Positions 1 to 8,926 of a DNA stretch of 56,208 nt are shown here, in pieces (within the stretch, counting starts at the first letter, position 1; each line of letters starts with the position of its first letter). Under the pieces are notes generated by a model. The model did not search any database and had not been told where the DNA came from. It saw nothing but the letters and a program-made list of their open reading frames with translations. Origin of the DNA: Cytophagales bacterium. GTDB taxonomy: Bacteria > Bacteroidota > Bacteroidia > Cytophagales > Bernardetiaceae. A program made the translations under genes and the position numbers. The stretch is from contig JAAFJX010000025.1 of NCBI GenBank assembly GCA_013299045.1, positions 1 to 56,208 on the forward strand. The letters run 5' to 3'.

Positions 1-3000
1 TTCAAATCTATGTCGTAGTTCCCGTCTGGTGAACCACCACCAAGTTCTATCGTCATCGCCGAATAGTCCGAACCACCGCAGCCGCTCATATCCGTTAATA
101 TGACCGTGTTGATGCTGAGGGAGGTGCCGCTGGCCACCGTGAAAGGGCCATTCAAACCACCTGAACAAAATGGTGAGACCGTAGAGGTTACAAGAATGTC
201 GGAATAAACCGTGCCTGTTACCAAGCCCGTTATAGGAATAATATCAGTGCTAGGTACGGTTATGCCAGTAAGGGTTATTGGGATTCCGCCATTGAGTATA
301 ATGTCTACCACCGTACCAGCAAAGCCAGGAGCAAGCTGTACATTAAAACCACCGCTGCCCGCGCAACCACCGCCAAGAGGGCTTACATTAAGCACCACAG
401 GCCTGGCAACAACGACAGAAAATGGACGGGTAAACGCAACAATAGGTTCTGGTGAATTGATTCTTAGCAATACTTGATAATTTGTCCCAGCAGCAAGAGG
501 GGCTGTAGTGGTTAAAATACCTGAGCCAGAAAGAGGGATTGGTGCAGTTCCTATGGTTGTTATATCAGGGATTGCAAAAGAGCCTGTAGGCCCCGAAGCA
601 ATGGCAGTGAGTGTGCTACCTGACATACCCGATGTACCACCATAACTGACCGCAACAGTACTACCCCCACAAAGTGGGCCGGCTGGCGAAACACTGAAAC
701 AGTCCAAAATTTCTGCCTGCGTTACGATATACTGCCTCCAGACTCCTAGCCCGCCTGGTATATAGCCGTCTGTTTCAAAATAGTGTGCAAGATAAGGAGC
801 AGTGAAATTTCCTAGTGTAAAGCTGGTATTATCGTTAGGCTTCCATTCGGTATCGGCACGGATATAAACAAAAGGTTTGGGTGTGATTGTCATTGTCGTA
901 GGCGATTGTGTGGTCGCGCCCTGCTCCCAATGGAAACGAATAACAGGCGCTATGGTAGCAACGGGGTTATAAAAGCGTATGGGCCAAATGGCATCAACGG
1001 CCTTGAGAACAGTAGGCGGTGTACTTAAAACGGTTTCTATGCCAGAGCCGCTTCCTACTATGGTTTCTATCCTCTTAACTGAAAAATCCACTGCACCAGG
1101 CGGATTGGTATAAGATACCTCAAAGATGCGTGTGCCGTTCCCTATCGGCATTTGAAAACTGCTCGCCCCCAGCTTGACAATTTCGCCTGCTCCAGTAATC
1201 ATAAAATGGCTGGCTGGTCTTGGTTCAAAAAGGCTTATATCTACAGAAGCTGAGGATTCTAACGCAAAACGATAGTTTCCTGGGTCTAAATAACCTTCTT
1301 CAAAGGTAATTTTGCCGCTGATATGAACGTTATGACTCAATGATAGCTTTTCACCAGGTGCAAGACTTAACAACAAATCATTGATGTTTCCTGTACCAAA
1401 TACGGGCATTTCATTGGACCCTGAAAATGAGCCAAATTGGTATTCGTAATCCACTTTACCAGTAACTCCGCTAATAGGAGCAGACAAAGAACCCGCACTT
1501 CTTATCACTTTGCCATTGGCTACAGGAGCGGTAAACTTTTCTTTTATGTGGAGCGTACTGGTAGCTACTGGGTTATTTAAAGTTCCGTTGTTTAGATTCA
1601 AAAAGTTTAGCTCAAAATTTCCTGAGAGAGTCATGGTGATAGATGCAGGAGCTTCAACTGTCAAGGTTTTAAAAAAAACAGCAGGTCCACCAGCAGTAGC
1701 TTCTTCCAGAATAACATCGCGTGTGCCTAATTGCAAGTCCTGAAGCTCTATATCTGGCCCCTCATTAATGATAATTGTCCATTCTTGTCCTGAAGGCAGT
1801 GCGTTGTGTATGGCTTGGAGGCTTGTTAGCGAGTAGTTTTCCAAAAACTGTGTTGCTCGTATATTTTGAAAGCCCACCAAGACTGGGTCTGAATCGGTGT
1901 TGTCATCAAGCCAGCCATAGCGCAAGCATTTGTCTAGACAAGCTGGGCTGCCCGCTACCGCTATAGCCGAAGAGGGGCTGGCATTTGCATTAAACATACA
2001 ATCTATGCCGCCTGTGGCAACAGAAGAAAAGCCAGCAGATATATCATCAGACAGGGAAACCGTTATGAATTTATTGTAGCGCACCAACACATTAAACGCT
2101 GGCAGCACATAGTCGCTAGTAATATTCCAATTAAAAGCGTATTGAGAATCAGATGACAACAGATTGTTATAAACCGTTATCATACTCGAAACATTTGTTA
2201 TGTTATTGGCTTTGATGGTAATAGCGTCATCAACAACAGCTATTTCGTTTTGTATGATGCTGAGCATAAAGAAGTCGGGTGCTGGGTTATCAGCAATGCC
2301 TATACCTATACTACCTACAACACCCGATAGTATTTTATTATTGCCAATAGAAACACTACCAGAGAGCTTGGATACCATTACCGCCGCGCCGCTAAGACCT
2401 GTAAAGTGGTTTTCAGTAACAATGGCGTTATTGACATCTCTGAATGAGAGCGTGGGTTCTGCGCTAGTATCACTTTCAAATAAGTTATTCCTGAATGTTG
2501 GCGAGGTTGCTGGGCCAGATGAGGTTGTGCCAATTTCTATACGCCTCGATACATCTTTGAAATGACAGTTCAGAATCTGTGTATTAGAAGCATTTTCAGA
2601 AAGAAGTATAAGTGCATCGCCGATGTCGGCTGGTGCAACGTTCTCAAACATAACGCCGTCGATGATATTATCGGCAAAATCAATTTTAAGAGCCATGATT
2701 CCGCGCACAAGACTTTCCGCTCCTCGCGCAATGATATCGCCGTTATCATCTACTTTTTTGGTGTTGTATTGTCGGCCACGTATCTGTAAGCCAGCAGGGA
2801 GAACGACCAGTGGCAGAGCAGGAAAATTTTCAACGTAAAGCCCTGCATCTAGCCAAATGATGTCATTCGCTACAGCCACCGACAAGGCTTTCTCTAGCGT
2901 AGCATAAGGATCACTAGGGCCACCAGTACCCAATAAGTCATCCCCAGCGGCTGTCGTATAAACATCAGCAATCGTATAAACATCATTGACGTAAATATCG

Positions 3001-3062
3001 GCGGCTTTAGCACCTGTAATCAAGTACAAAAAGAGGCACGTGAGTAGTAATAGTTTTTTCAT
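1..3062 (-). CDS. Large secreted parallel beta-helix surface protein, C-terminus outside the window
   Basis: The reading frame is open from an ATG at 3062 to the window edge, at least 1,020 codons, with the 3' end missing. The N-terminus is a clear Sec signal peptide (MKKLLLLTCLFLYLITGAKA, then mature ADIYVND). Roughly residues 20-350 have the look of a right-handed parallel beta-helix of the pectate-lyase/DUF1565 kind: an opening phrase about a series of items (PSDPYATLEKAL), then turns rich in N, D, G and V such as NNIITDG-like ladders. The rest is Ser/Thr/Gly-rich beta-sandwich sequence, with pairs such as CGGS, CAGSGG and CSGG recurring about every 90 residues, as in large Bacteroidota adhesin-like proteins. 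Such proteins often end in a T9SS signal, which cannot be checked here. Function is unknown; a cell-surface or secreted role is inferred from the signal peptide and architecture. Confidence 0.8.
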   Translation of the reverse strand, partial: MKKLLLLTCLFLYLITGAKAADIYVNDVYTIADVYTTAAGDDLLGTGGPSDPYATLEKALSVAVANDIIWLDAGLYVENFPALPLVVLPAGLQIRGRQYNTKKVDDNGDIIARGAESLVRGIMALKIDFADNIIDGVMFENVAPADIGDALILLSENASNTQILNCHFKDVSRRIEIGTTSSGPATSPTFRNNLFESDTSAEPTLSFRDVNNAIVTENHFTGLSGAAVMVSKLSGSVSIGNNKILSGVVGSIGIGIADNPAPDFFMLSIIQNEIAVVDDAITIKANNITNVSSMITVYNNLLSSDSQYAFNWNITSDYVLPAFNVLVRYNKFITVSLSDDISAGFSSVATGGIDCMFNANASPSSAIAVAGSPACLDKCLRYGWLDDNTDSDPVLVGFQNIRATQFLENYSLTSLQAIHNALPSGQEWTIIINEGPDIELQDLQLGTRDVILEEATAGGPAVFFKTLTVEAPASITMTLSGNFELNFLNLNNGTLNNPVATSTLHIKEKFTAPVANGKVIRSAGSLSAPISGVTGKVDYEYQFGSFSGSNEMPVFGTGNINDLLLSLAPGEKLSLSHNVHISGKITFEEGYLDPGNYRFALESSASVDISLFEPRPASHFMITGAGEIVKLGASSFQMPIGNGTRIFEVSYTNPPGAVDFSVKRIETIVGSGSGIETVLSTPPTVLKAVDAIWPIRFYNPVATIAPVIRFHWEQGATTQSPTTMTITPKPFVYIRADTEWKPNDNTSFTLGNFTAPYLAHYFETDGYIPGGLGVWRQYIVTQAEILDCFSVSPAGPLCGGSTVAVSYGGTSGMSGSTLTAIASGPTGSFAIPDITTIGTAPIPLSGSGILTTTAPLAAGTNYQVLLRINSPEPIVAFTRPFSVVVARPVVLNVSPLGGGCAGSGGFNVQLAPGFAGTVVDIILNGGIPITLTGITVPSTDIIPITGLVTGTVYSDILVTSTVSPFCSGGLNGPFTVASGTSLSINTVILTDMSGCGGSDYSAMTIELGGGSPDGNYDIDL

Positions 3063-3202
3063 TTATTCCAGAGTTCTAGTTTTGGTTAAGTATGATAAAA
3101 TGGCTTCTGTGAGGCTCAGCCTATTCTGTTCATTATTTAAAGCAAAGGTAAAACAAAAGGAAGTAACAACAAAAAATATTCCTAACAGACTAAAATTAAG
3201 CG

Positions 3203-3400
3203 CTAAGTAAACCTATAATTTTTGCTATGTTTTGCAATACCCACGATAAAAATCGCGCCCCAAAGCACGATTAAGACCGATAAGATTTTTTTTCCTGGTT
3301 TTAGAGGGCAAGGTCGTAAAATCAAAATACCTGTTAATAAAACAGATATAGAAAAAAGCGCTAAATCAAATAGTAATGAGCGAAGAGAATGGATAGTAGC
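3203..3400 (-). pseudogene. Possible remnant of a small two-helix membrane protein
   Basis: The minus frame from 3400 to a TAG at 3203-3205 encodes about 65 residues with two convincing hydrophobic segments (LFSISVLLTGILIL and ILSVLIVLWGAIFIVGI) joined by a basic turn RPCPLKPGKK. That is far from what random DNA gives. No ATG, GTG or TTG start lies before the first segment; a TAA directly precedes the frame. A neighbouring frame offers a GTG followed by FFKLLSILF, so a frameshifted or truncated gene is the simplest reading. It could still be chance. Confidence 0.25.
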
Positions 3401-3583
3401 TTAAAAAACACAATTATCTGCCTCATGGGGGGTGTAAAGTACTTGCCTACCAACATTTGATACGGAACGCTGATTAGAATTTATTGGCGCGTGTGCAATG
3501 TAAAAGCAGAACTCTACCGAGTGCTTATGATTTAAATTTTTGATAAAAAGCAATAAATTCTCACAACTCCCAAAACAAAATTA

Positions 3584-3591
3584 TAACTTTG
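3584..3591 (+). promoter_or_regulatory. Bacteroidota -7 box for the membrane protein gene
   Basis: TAACTTTG matches the phylum consensus TAnnTTTG. It lies downstream of the earliest possible in-frame start (3540), so translation must begin later, most likely at the ATG at 3669. No good -33 box is visible. Confidence 0.5.
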
Positions 3592-3668
3592 CGCTCAAAT
3601 CAGGAACATTATTCTATGATAGCGAATTTTGTCTTGGCTTTATTGCGAAAGTTATTACGCATTTCAAA

Positions 3669-4379
3669 ATGTCTAAGTTATCGGCCTCTGCTACTGCGCA
3701 GTTTGTTTTTGGAAATATAACCATTGTTCTTTTGTTGCCATCAAGCGCCGCTTTTTTGGCCAAATGGATATTGGATAATATTTTTTTGAACAATGTGGAG
3801 TGTAGCACTTACCTGAAGTTAGGGCAAATGCACTATGGGCATCCCTATTTTTTATCGGCAATATGGTCGCTTTTGGCCATGCTTTTGATTGTCTTTTGGC
3901 TACGCAAACGCTTCCTAATATTTGATTTGGCCGGTGAAAAATACAATTATTTGTTAGTGGCTTTTCTGGTTCTAGCCTCATTTATTAGCGTAGAAATGCT
4001 CAGCGATATGCTGTTTCCGAAGAATAAATGGTGGGCTTATGCCAACTACAACTGGTTTAAAAACGACAGCAATGATGTTCTTATTTATGTATTTCCGCAT
4101 CTGGTAGTGGGTTTTGTGCAATGGCAACTCCTGCTCGTGGTTATGCGTATAGCCAATGTGGACTTAGAACTGAGCGTCGCCAAACAGTTGTTGCGCCGTC
4201 ATGGCTGGACTTATCCAGAACTCGCCCTATTGCTAAAAAAGCGCAATCCAGAATATACTAACGACCATATCCAAACCGTCCTGAGTATTCAAATGCTGTC
4301 TACAGAAGCAGAGGACACCGCTGGCCTTTATAATTATTCAGATTTACGCCGTATAGAAAAAAGATTGGCATTAGATTAG
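3669..4379 (+). CDS. Integral membrane protein of unknown function
   Basis: The protein has 236 residues from the ATG at 3669 (MSKLSASATAQF). The frame stays open upstream to 3540, but a -7 box at 3584-3591 sits inside that extension, so the later start is preferred. Four hydrophobic segments can be seen: the N-terminal FGNITIVLLLPSSAAFLAKW stretch, FLSAIWSLLAMLLIVFWL, YLLVAFLVLASFISVEML, and VFPHLVVGFVQWQLLLVVM. The C-terminal 75 residues are soluble, basic and helical (LLRRHGWTYPELALLLKKRN). I do not recognise the family. It stands alone between a divergent secreted-protein gene and an amidohydrolase with its own promoter. Confidence 0.75.
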   Translation: MSKLSASATAQFVFGNITIVLLLPSSAAFLAKWILDNIFLNNVECSTYLKLGQMHYGHPYFLSAIWSLLAMLLIVFWLRKRFLIFDLAGEKYNYLLVAFLVLASFISVEMLSDMLFPKNKWWAYANYNWFKNDSNDVLIYVFPHLVVGFVQWQLLLVVMRIANVDLELSVAKQLLRRHGWTYPELALLLKKRNPEYTNDHIQTVLSIQMLSTEAEDTAGLYNYSDLRRIEKRLALD

Positions 4380-4471
4380 CCTTACTATCCTCAAAGAGTT
4401 CCCTTATGCCGGTGCTCACTGTTACTATAAGGCATAAAAACCTTATCATCTATCTAAAAATTAGTCTTAAT

Positions 4472-4479
4472 TACTTTTG
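4472..4479 (+). promoter_or_regulatory. -7 box of the amidohydrolase gene
   Basis: TACTTTTG fits TAnnTTTG and ends 13 bases before the ATG at 4493, which implies a very short leader. No convincing -33 TTTG is seen. Confidence 0.5.
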
Positions 4480-4492
4480 AAGTGCTTTCATA

Positions 4493-6136
4493 ATGAAAAA
4501 TATTCTTGTTTACTTAGCCTTGTTTGCGGTTGCTTTTTACGGTTGTAAAGGCAAAGACAAAGCAGATTTAATTGTTTATAATGCCATTGTGCATACCGTG
4601 GACGGCAAAATGTCTAAAGCTGATGGTTTTGCTATTAAAGATGGCAAATTTTTGGAAATAGGCGACGGTGCGGCTCTATTAGAAAAGTATGAAAGTACAG
4701 CACAGTTGGATATGCAGCGCAAAACCATTGTGCCAGGCTTTGTTGATGCACATACCCACCTGCTCGGCCTGGCCGAACGTATGTATCAGGCTGATATACG
4801 CGATGTTATGTCTATGGAAGGCGTGGTAGAACAGTTAGACAAGTACCGCCAGAAGTATCCTGACAAGCAATGGCTTGTGGGCTGGGGCTGGGACCAAAAC
4901 AAATGGTCGGATAAGAATATGCCTACCAAGCAGCTTTTAGACGCTAAATTTCCTAACATAGCGGTTGTTCTCAAACGCATTGATGGCCATGCTGTTTTGG
5001 TGAATCAGAAAGCCCTTGATTTGGCCGGCATAACTTCCAAGACCACAGTGGCGGGCGGTGTTGTTGAAGTAAAAAATGGCCAACTTACTGGGCTTTTGTT
5101 AGAAGACCCCGCCTTTAACTTAGTCCTGAATAAGATTCCGCAGCCAAGTGAGGCCGAGTGGGCAGATATGATACTGGCTGCTCAGAAAAAATGTTTAGAA
5201 GTAGGTCTTACCACGGTTTCGGAGGCTGGTGTAGATAAAAAAATGCTTGATTTGCTTGAAAAACTTGAAAAAGAAAACAAACTCAAGCTGCGCATTTATG
5301 CCATGCTCAACCCAACTGCCGAGAACAAAACCCATTATTTGGCCAAAGGGCCTTATAAAACAGACCGTATCAACGTGCGTTCGTTTAAAGTTTATGCAGA
5401 TGGGGCCTTGGGTTCTAGGGGTGCTTGTCTCTTGCAGCCTTATAGCGACAAGCCAGACACACGCGGCGTAATGCAAAAAACACCACAAGAGCTAGAAGCT
5501 CTCTATAACGAAATTTCGCCCAAGGGTTTTCAAATAAACACGCATTGCATAGGCGACTCTGCCGCTCGTGCCGTACTTGACCTTTATGGTAAGATTCTGA
5601 AAGGCACGAACGAAAAGCGCTGGCGTATAGAACACGCTCAAATTATTCACCCTCAGGATATGCCTAAGTTTAAGCAGTTTTCGGTTATTCCATCGGTGCA
5701 ACCTCTACACGTGGCTTCCGATTGGCGGTGGGCAAAAGACCGACTCGGTGAAGAGCGCATAAAGTATGCTTATGTTTTTAAGGATTTGATGCTCCAAAAT
5801 AACATGATTGCTTTTGGTAGCGACTTCCCCGTGGTATCCGAAAACCCTATGCACACTTTCCACGCGGCAGTATCCCGAACAGATGAGAGTTTTGAGCCAG
5901 ATGGCGGTTATATGCCCGAACAAATTATGGATAAGGCAACGGCGCTCAAAGGCTTGACGATTTGGTCTGCTTTTGCTAACTTTGAAGAAAAGGAAAAAGG
6001 CAGCATTGAGGCGGGTAAAGTTGCTGATTTTGTGGTACTGGACACCGACATTTTAGATACAGACAATCTGCTCCTCCGCAACACCATGGTACTTCGCACT
6101 TTTATTAACGGCGAAGAAGTCCACAAAACAGAATAG
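4493..6136 (+). CDS. YtcJ-type amidohydrolase (amidohydrolase family 3), lipoprotein
   Basis: The product has 547 residues and belongs to the metal-dependent amidohydrolase superfamily, YtcJ-like branch, which hydrolyses amide or related bonds in substrates that are mostly unknown. The N-terminus is a lipoprotein signal with a lipobox-like FYGC at Cys18, so the enzyme is probably tethered outside the cytoplasmic membrane. Family marks are the HxH metal motif in VDAHTHL (His87, His89), GWGWDQNKW, RIDGHAVLVN, the YADGALGSRGA strand carrying the carboxylated-lysine-equivalent region, THCIGD, RIEHAQ, and the late Asp in FGSDFPV. The C-terminal small beta domain (GSIEAGKVADFVVLD) is complete. It is a single-gene unit with a promoter at 4472 and a terminator hairpin at 6157-6191. 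The substrate cannot be told from sequence. Confidence 0.9.
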   Translation: MKNILVYLALFAVAFYGCKGKDKADLIVYNAIVHTVDGKMSKADGFAIKDGKFLEIGDGAALLEKYESTAQLDMQRKTIVPGFVDAHTHLLGLAERMYQADIRDVMSMEGVVEQLDKYRQKYPDKQWLVGWGWDQNKWSDKNMPTKQLLDAKFPNIAVVLKRIDGHAVLVNQKALDLAGITSKTTVAGGVVEVKNGQLTGLLLEDPAFNLVLNKIPQPSEAEWADMILAAQKKCLEVGLTTVSEAGVDKKMLDLLEKLEKENKLKLRIYAMLNPTAENKTHYLAKGPYKTDRINVRSFKVYADGALGSRGACLLQPYSDKPDTRGVMQKTPQELEALYNEISPKGFQINTHCIGDSAARAVLDLYGKILKGTNEKRWRIEHAQIIHPQDMPKFKQFSVIPSVQPLHVASDWRWAKDRLGEERIKYAYVFKDLMLQNNMIAFGSDFPVVSENPMHTFHAAVSRTDESFEPDGGYMPEQIMDKATALKGLTIWSAFANFEEKEKGSIEAGKVADFVVLDTDILDTDNLLLRNTMVLRTFINGEEVHKTE

Positions 6137-6156
6137 CAATACTATAAACCTATCAG

Positions 6157-6191
6157 AAAGCGCGAGAGCATATTGTTGTCGCGCTTTTTTT
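6157..6191 (+). terminator. Rho-independent terminator of the amidohydrolase gene
   Basis: A perfect 9-bp stem (AAAGCGCGA at 6157-6165 with TCGCGCTTT at 6179-6187) is followed by a run of T on the plus strand, 20 bases after the stop codon. Confidence 0.8.
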
Positions 6192-6246
6192 GTAGGCCAA
6201 AATTGAATAAAAAAACAATAATGTACTTGAAAACACTGTTCAAACC

Positions 6247-6753
6247 TCACTTCTGCGCGTTTTGCTTGAGTATAACTTGCACTTGGTTCTGGTTAGTCCA
6301 GCCATTGATTCGACGAATGATGCAGCCCTTTTCATCAATAAAATAATTGACTGGCATTTTATCGCCCACGTTATAGAGCTTGGCTACACGCTTATCTATG
6401 TCGCTGAGTAACTTAAAAGTGGCATTGAACTCTGTTTGAAAATCCAAAGAAATTTGGGGTTTTTGGCCTACATTGATAGCAATGACTTCAAAGTTTTGCT
6501 TTTTGAGCTTGTCATAAAAGGCCTGTGTTTCAGGAAACTCACGTTTACAGGAGGGGCAAAAATCTGCCCAAAAGTGCAGCATAAGCACCTTTCCTCGCAT
6601 GGCACTGAGCTTAAGCGTTTGGTTGTCGGTGCCTGATAGTTCAAAGTCGGGGGCAGTCTGACCACGCTCCAAGCCTACCTGGTTTCCCACACAGCTCATC
6701 AGGCAAGCCAGAAACAAAAGGATAAGCCAAGTTTTGGGCAACAACTCTTTCAT
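6247..6753 (-). CDS. TlpA/ResA-like thioredoxin-fold lipoprotein
   Basis: This 168-residue protein has a lipoprotein signal (LACLMSC, Cys21) followed by a complete AhpC/TSA-redoxin fold: TAPDFELSGTD, GKVLMLHFWADFCPSC with the redox pair Cys66-x-x-Cys69, and the cis-Pro loop KMPVNYFID. Such proteins reduce or isomerise disulfides outside the cytoplasm, for example in cytochrome c maturation or extracytoplasmic protein folding. The partner is not evident here. It is the last gene of a minus-strand operon, starting 6 bases after the stop of the TMTC-like gene, so the two are almost certainly co-translated. The stop codon lies about 55 bases from the opposing amidohydrolase terminator. Confidence 0.9.
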   Translation of the reverse strand: MKELLPKTWLILLFLACLMSCVGNQVGLERGQTAPDFELSGTDNQTLKLSAMRGKVLMLHFWADFCPSCKREFPETQAFYDKLKKQNFEVIAINVGQKPQISLDFQTEFNATFKLLSDIDKRVAKLYNVGDKMPVNYFIDEKGCIIRRINGWTNQNQVQVILKQNAQK

Positions 6754-6759
6754 AACGTT

Positions 6760-8892
6760 TTAGTGTAGGCCAGCTGGTAGAGGTTGTCCAGTCATTTGTA
6801 AGTACTTAAAATAGAATGCTTTTGAACGCTGCTCATCATTTAAGGCTTTTAAGGCATTTGACGCACCCAAGTAAGCCTCGTGGTTGTTGCCGTTCAAGTT
6901 GATAGCGTGGTAATAGGTTTGTTCAGCGCGTTTATAGAGCTTCATGGCCATTTCGCAGTCGCCCATATCCTTAAAAATAAAGGACATATATACGTCCGTA
7001 TCCTTGTTTTTGTCCTTTTCATCTGCCATGCGCGCTCGGTTAAACTGTATGTAGGCAGAATCGTAGAGAGCGGAGTCGCCTTTTTGCATAGCAATATTCT
7101 TGAGCGCAATGCCAAATTCGTGATACACTTCTATCTGGTCTTTCTTTTCAAACTTTACTTTATCAACAGGCTCAAGCATTTTGGCCGTTTCCTCAAACTT
7201 TAATCCCAATAGATTTCTGCAACTAGCCAGCTTGATTTTTGATTTGTTGATATTCCCTCCACCAAGTTTTAGGTGTTGCTCATAGCAAGCCATGGCTTCT
7301 TTTAGGTTGTTTTTTTCAAACTCAAGCTGTGCTAGCTTCTCGTAGGCCACCCCCATTGGGCGTACCTCAATAGACTTGCGCAAGTGCATTTCAAATTGCG
7401 CGACTAGTTCCGCTGTTTTTTCATGCTTGAGCTTATTCTCGCAGGCTATATAGGCATTGCGATGCGCTATGTAGGTATTGGGGCTATTTTCACATTCCTT
7501 ACTGAATAATTTGTATTCGGACTGCCAGTCTAGGCTGCGTGTAAAAGTTCTGATTGAATAAAGCGTAAGTATCAGCCCAAGAAGGACATAAAGTGGTGTT
7601 AGAGAAATACTCAAGCTGGGGTTTTCTTTCTTTCGCGCCATCATAAGCGAGGCAAGCCCATAAAAAACAGTGCCGATTACAAAACAGTAGCCTAAGGAAG
7701 GCGTAAAAAGCCAACGCTCACCAAAAATATTGGCAATAGGCGAAGGAACTTGCGTAAAAATGGCATAATGCGCACCAAAAAAAGCAATACCGAATGCCAA
7801 CCAATAGCGTTTTATTAAACCCCATACGCCAACTACTAGCAAAATTAGAACAGTTGATAAAGACACAATACTTTGCCAATCAGTTACTTCTGTCATAGGT
7901 ACGTCATTGTAATGATAGAATAGTTTGAGTTTGTGAGGAACTAAAAGTTGCCATATAGCCGTTCCCCACGCCCAAAACCGCATACCCAGTTCTTGACTCA
8001 CTGTCTGGGCAAAGAAAATAGGATTGTCGTAGCCCGAATGTTGGTAAATAGCTGTGGACTCCATGCGAACGAAATAACGTGCGGTCAGGTAAATGCCTAC
8101 AGGAATGAGATAAGGCAGCATCAGCAGCAAGGATTGCCAAATGTTTTTACGTAGTCCGTAATAGGCAGCCAAACCAATAATTGGCCACCAAAAGATACCA
8201 TTTTCTTTGCAGAATGCGGCAGCCAAAAATGCACAAAAAGAAGCAATAAGGCTATTTCTATTTTTGTCTTGATGCCCTTTCAAGAAAAGCAACACTGCGC
8301 TAGTGCCAAGCAACATAGAAAGTAGTTCGTCCTGGCTCTTGACGTTGCAAACCACTTCAGTATGAGCAGGGTGTAAAGCATACAAAAGCGTAACGAGCAA
8401 AGAAAGATAGGGATATTTTTGTTCGGTAAGGCGCTCCAGAAAAAGATAAATACAAACGCAAACCCCCGAATAAAGCAGGACAGTAACCAAATGAAAAAGG
8501 ACATTGCTTGCGCCCCAAATCTGATATTGCAGCGCAAAAAATGAGTAGGACATTGGGCGATAAATATTAAAATTAGCTAGTTTACGTGTGCTTTTGGCAG
8601 TTTGCCAAGAGAGCTGCGTAAAAATTTCGGGTATGCCTAAAATGCCCTTATGCACACTTTTGTTATGAACCACCGAGCCAGAATCATCAAACACAAAATT
8701 ATGGCCTAATGTTACTGCATAAATGGCAAAAGCAACAGCCGCTACCATAAAGAGCAGAGTGTTTGTGCTGAGGGGCTTTAAAACAAGAGGTTCAAAATCC
8801 CAAAATTTAGATTTTGCTTTACTTTGTACTTGTTCGGTATCATTAGCAACGGGTACGGCCGCATCTTGGCCATCGTATTCGTGGGCTTGCAT
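6760..8892 (-). CDS. Polytopic membrane protein with C-terminal TPR repeats (TMTC/PMT-like)
   Basis: The protein has 710 residues. About residues 40-470 form a glycosyltransferase-C-like membrane domain of roughly ten helices. The first large loop reads GHNFVFDDSGSVVHN, with the paired Asp expected of the PMT/TMTC superfamily, followed by YRPMSYSFFALQY and LHPAHTEVVCNVKSQDEL, phrases typical of bacterial TMTC-like proteins. From about residue 480 on, TPR motifs follow (NSPNTYIAHRNAY, GVAYEKLAQLEFE, EAMACYEQHLKLG, YKRAEQTYYHAINLN). A role in transferring sugars from a lipid carrier to proteins or polymers is inferred from the family and has not been shown for this type. It lies 34 bases downstream of the Wzc-like kinase gene and 6 bases upstream of the TlpA-like gene, so all three look like one operon. 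Confidence 0.8.
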   Translation of the reverse strand: MQAHEYDGQDAAVPVANDTEQVQSKAKSKFWDFEPLVLKPLSTNTLLFMVAAVAFAIYAVTLGHNFVFDDSGSVVHNKSVHKGILGIPEIFTQLSWQTAKSTRKLANFNIYRPMSYSFFALQYQIWGASNVLFHLVTVLLYSGVCVCIYLFLERLTEQKYPYLSLLVTLLYALHPAHTEVVCNVKSQDELLSMLLGTSAVLLFLKGHQDKNRNSLIASFCAFLAAAFCKENGIFWWPIIGLAAYYGLRKNIWQSLLLMLPYLIPVGIYLTARYFVRMESTAIYQHSGYDNPIFFAQTVSQELGMRFWAWGTAIWQLLVPHKLKLFYHYNDVPMTEVTDWQSIVSLSTVLILLVVGVWGLIKRYWLAFGIAFFGAHYAIFTQVPSPIANIFGERWLFTPSLGYCFVIGTVFYGLASLMMARKKENPSLSISLTPLYVLLGLILTLYSIRTFTRSLDWQSEYKLFSKECENSPNTYIAHRNAYIACENKLKHEKTAELVAQFEMHLRKSIEVRPMGVAYEKLAQLEFEKNNLKEAMACYEQHLKLGGGNINKSKIKLASCRNLLGLKFEETAKMLEPVDKVKFEKKDQIEVYHEFGIALKNIAMQKGDSALYDSAYIQFNRARMADEKDKNKDTDVYMSFIFKDMGDCEMAMKLYKRAEQTYYHAINLNGNNHEAYLGASNALKALNDEQRSKAFYFKYLQMTGQPLPAGLH

Positions 8893-8926
8893 AACTAAAG
8901 TTTCAGGATTATTTGGCGTTGAATAC

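Larger units (their letters stand above)
3063..3668. other. Intergenic region between divergent genes
   Basis: This 600-base stretch holds the divergent starts of the beta-helix gene and the membrane protein gene at 3669. It contains a promoter-like box at 3584-3591 and an open minus-strand stretch at 3203-3400 that may be a gene remnant. I see no RNA gene or repeat in it. Confidence 0.5.

Noticed and set aside
3222-3404. A 60-codon plus-strand frame upstream of the membrane protein gene
   Set aside because: No features, low-complexity codon use, and the other strand shows a better hydrophobic frame. No promoter or homology cue.
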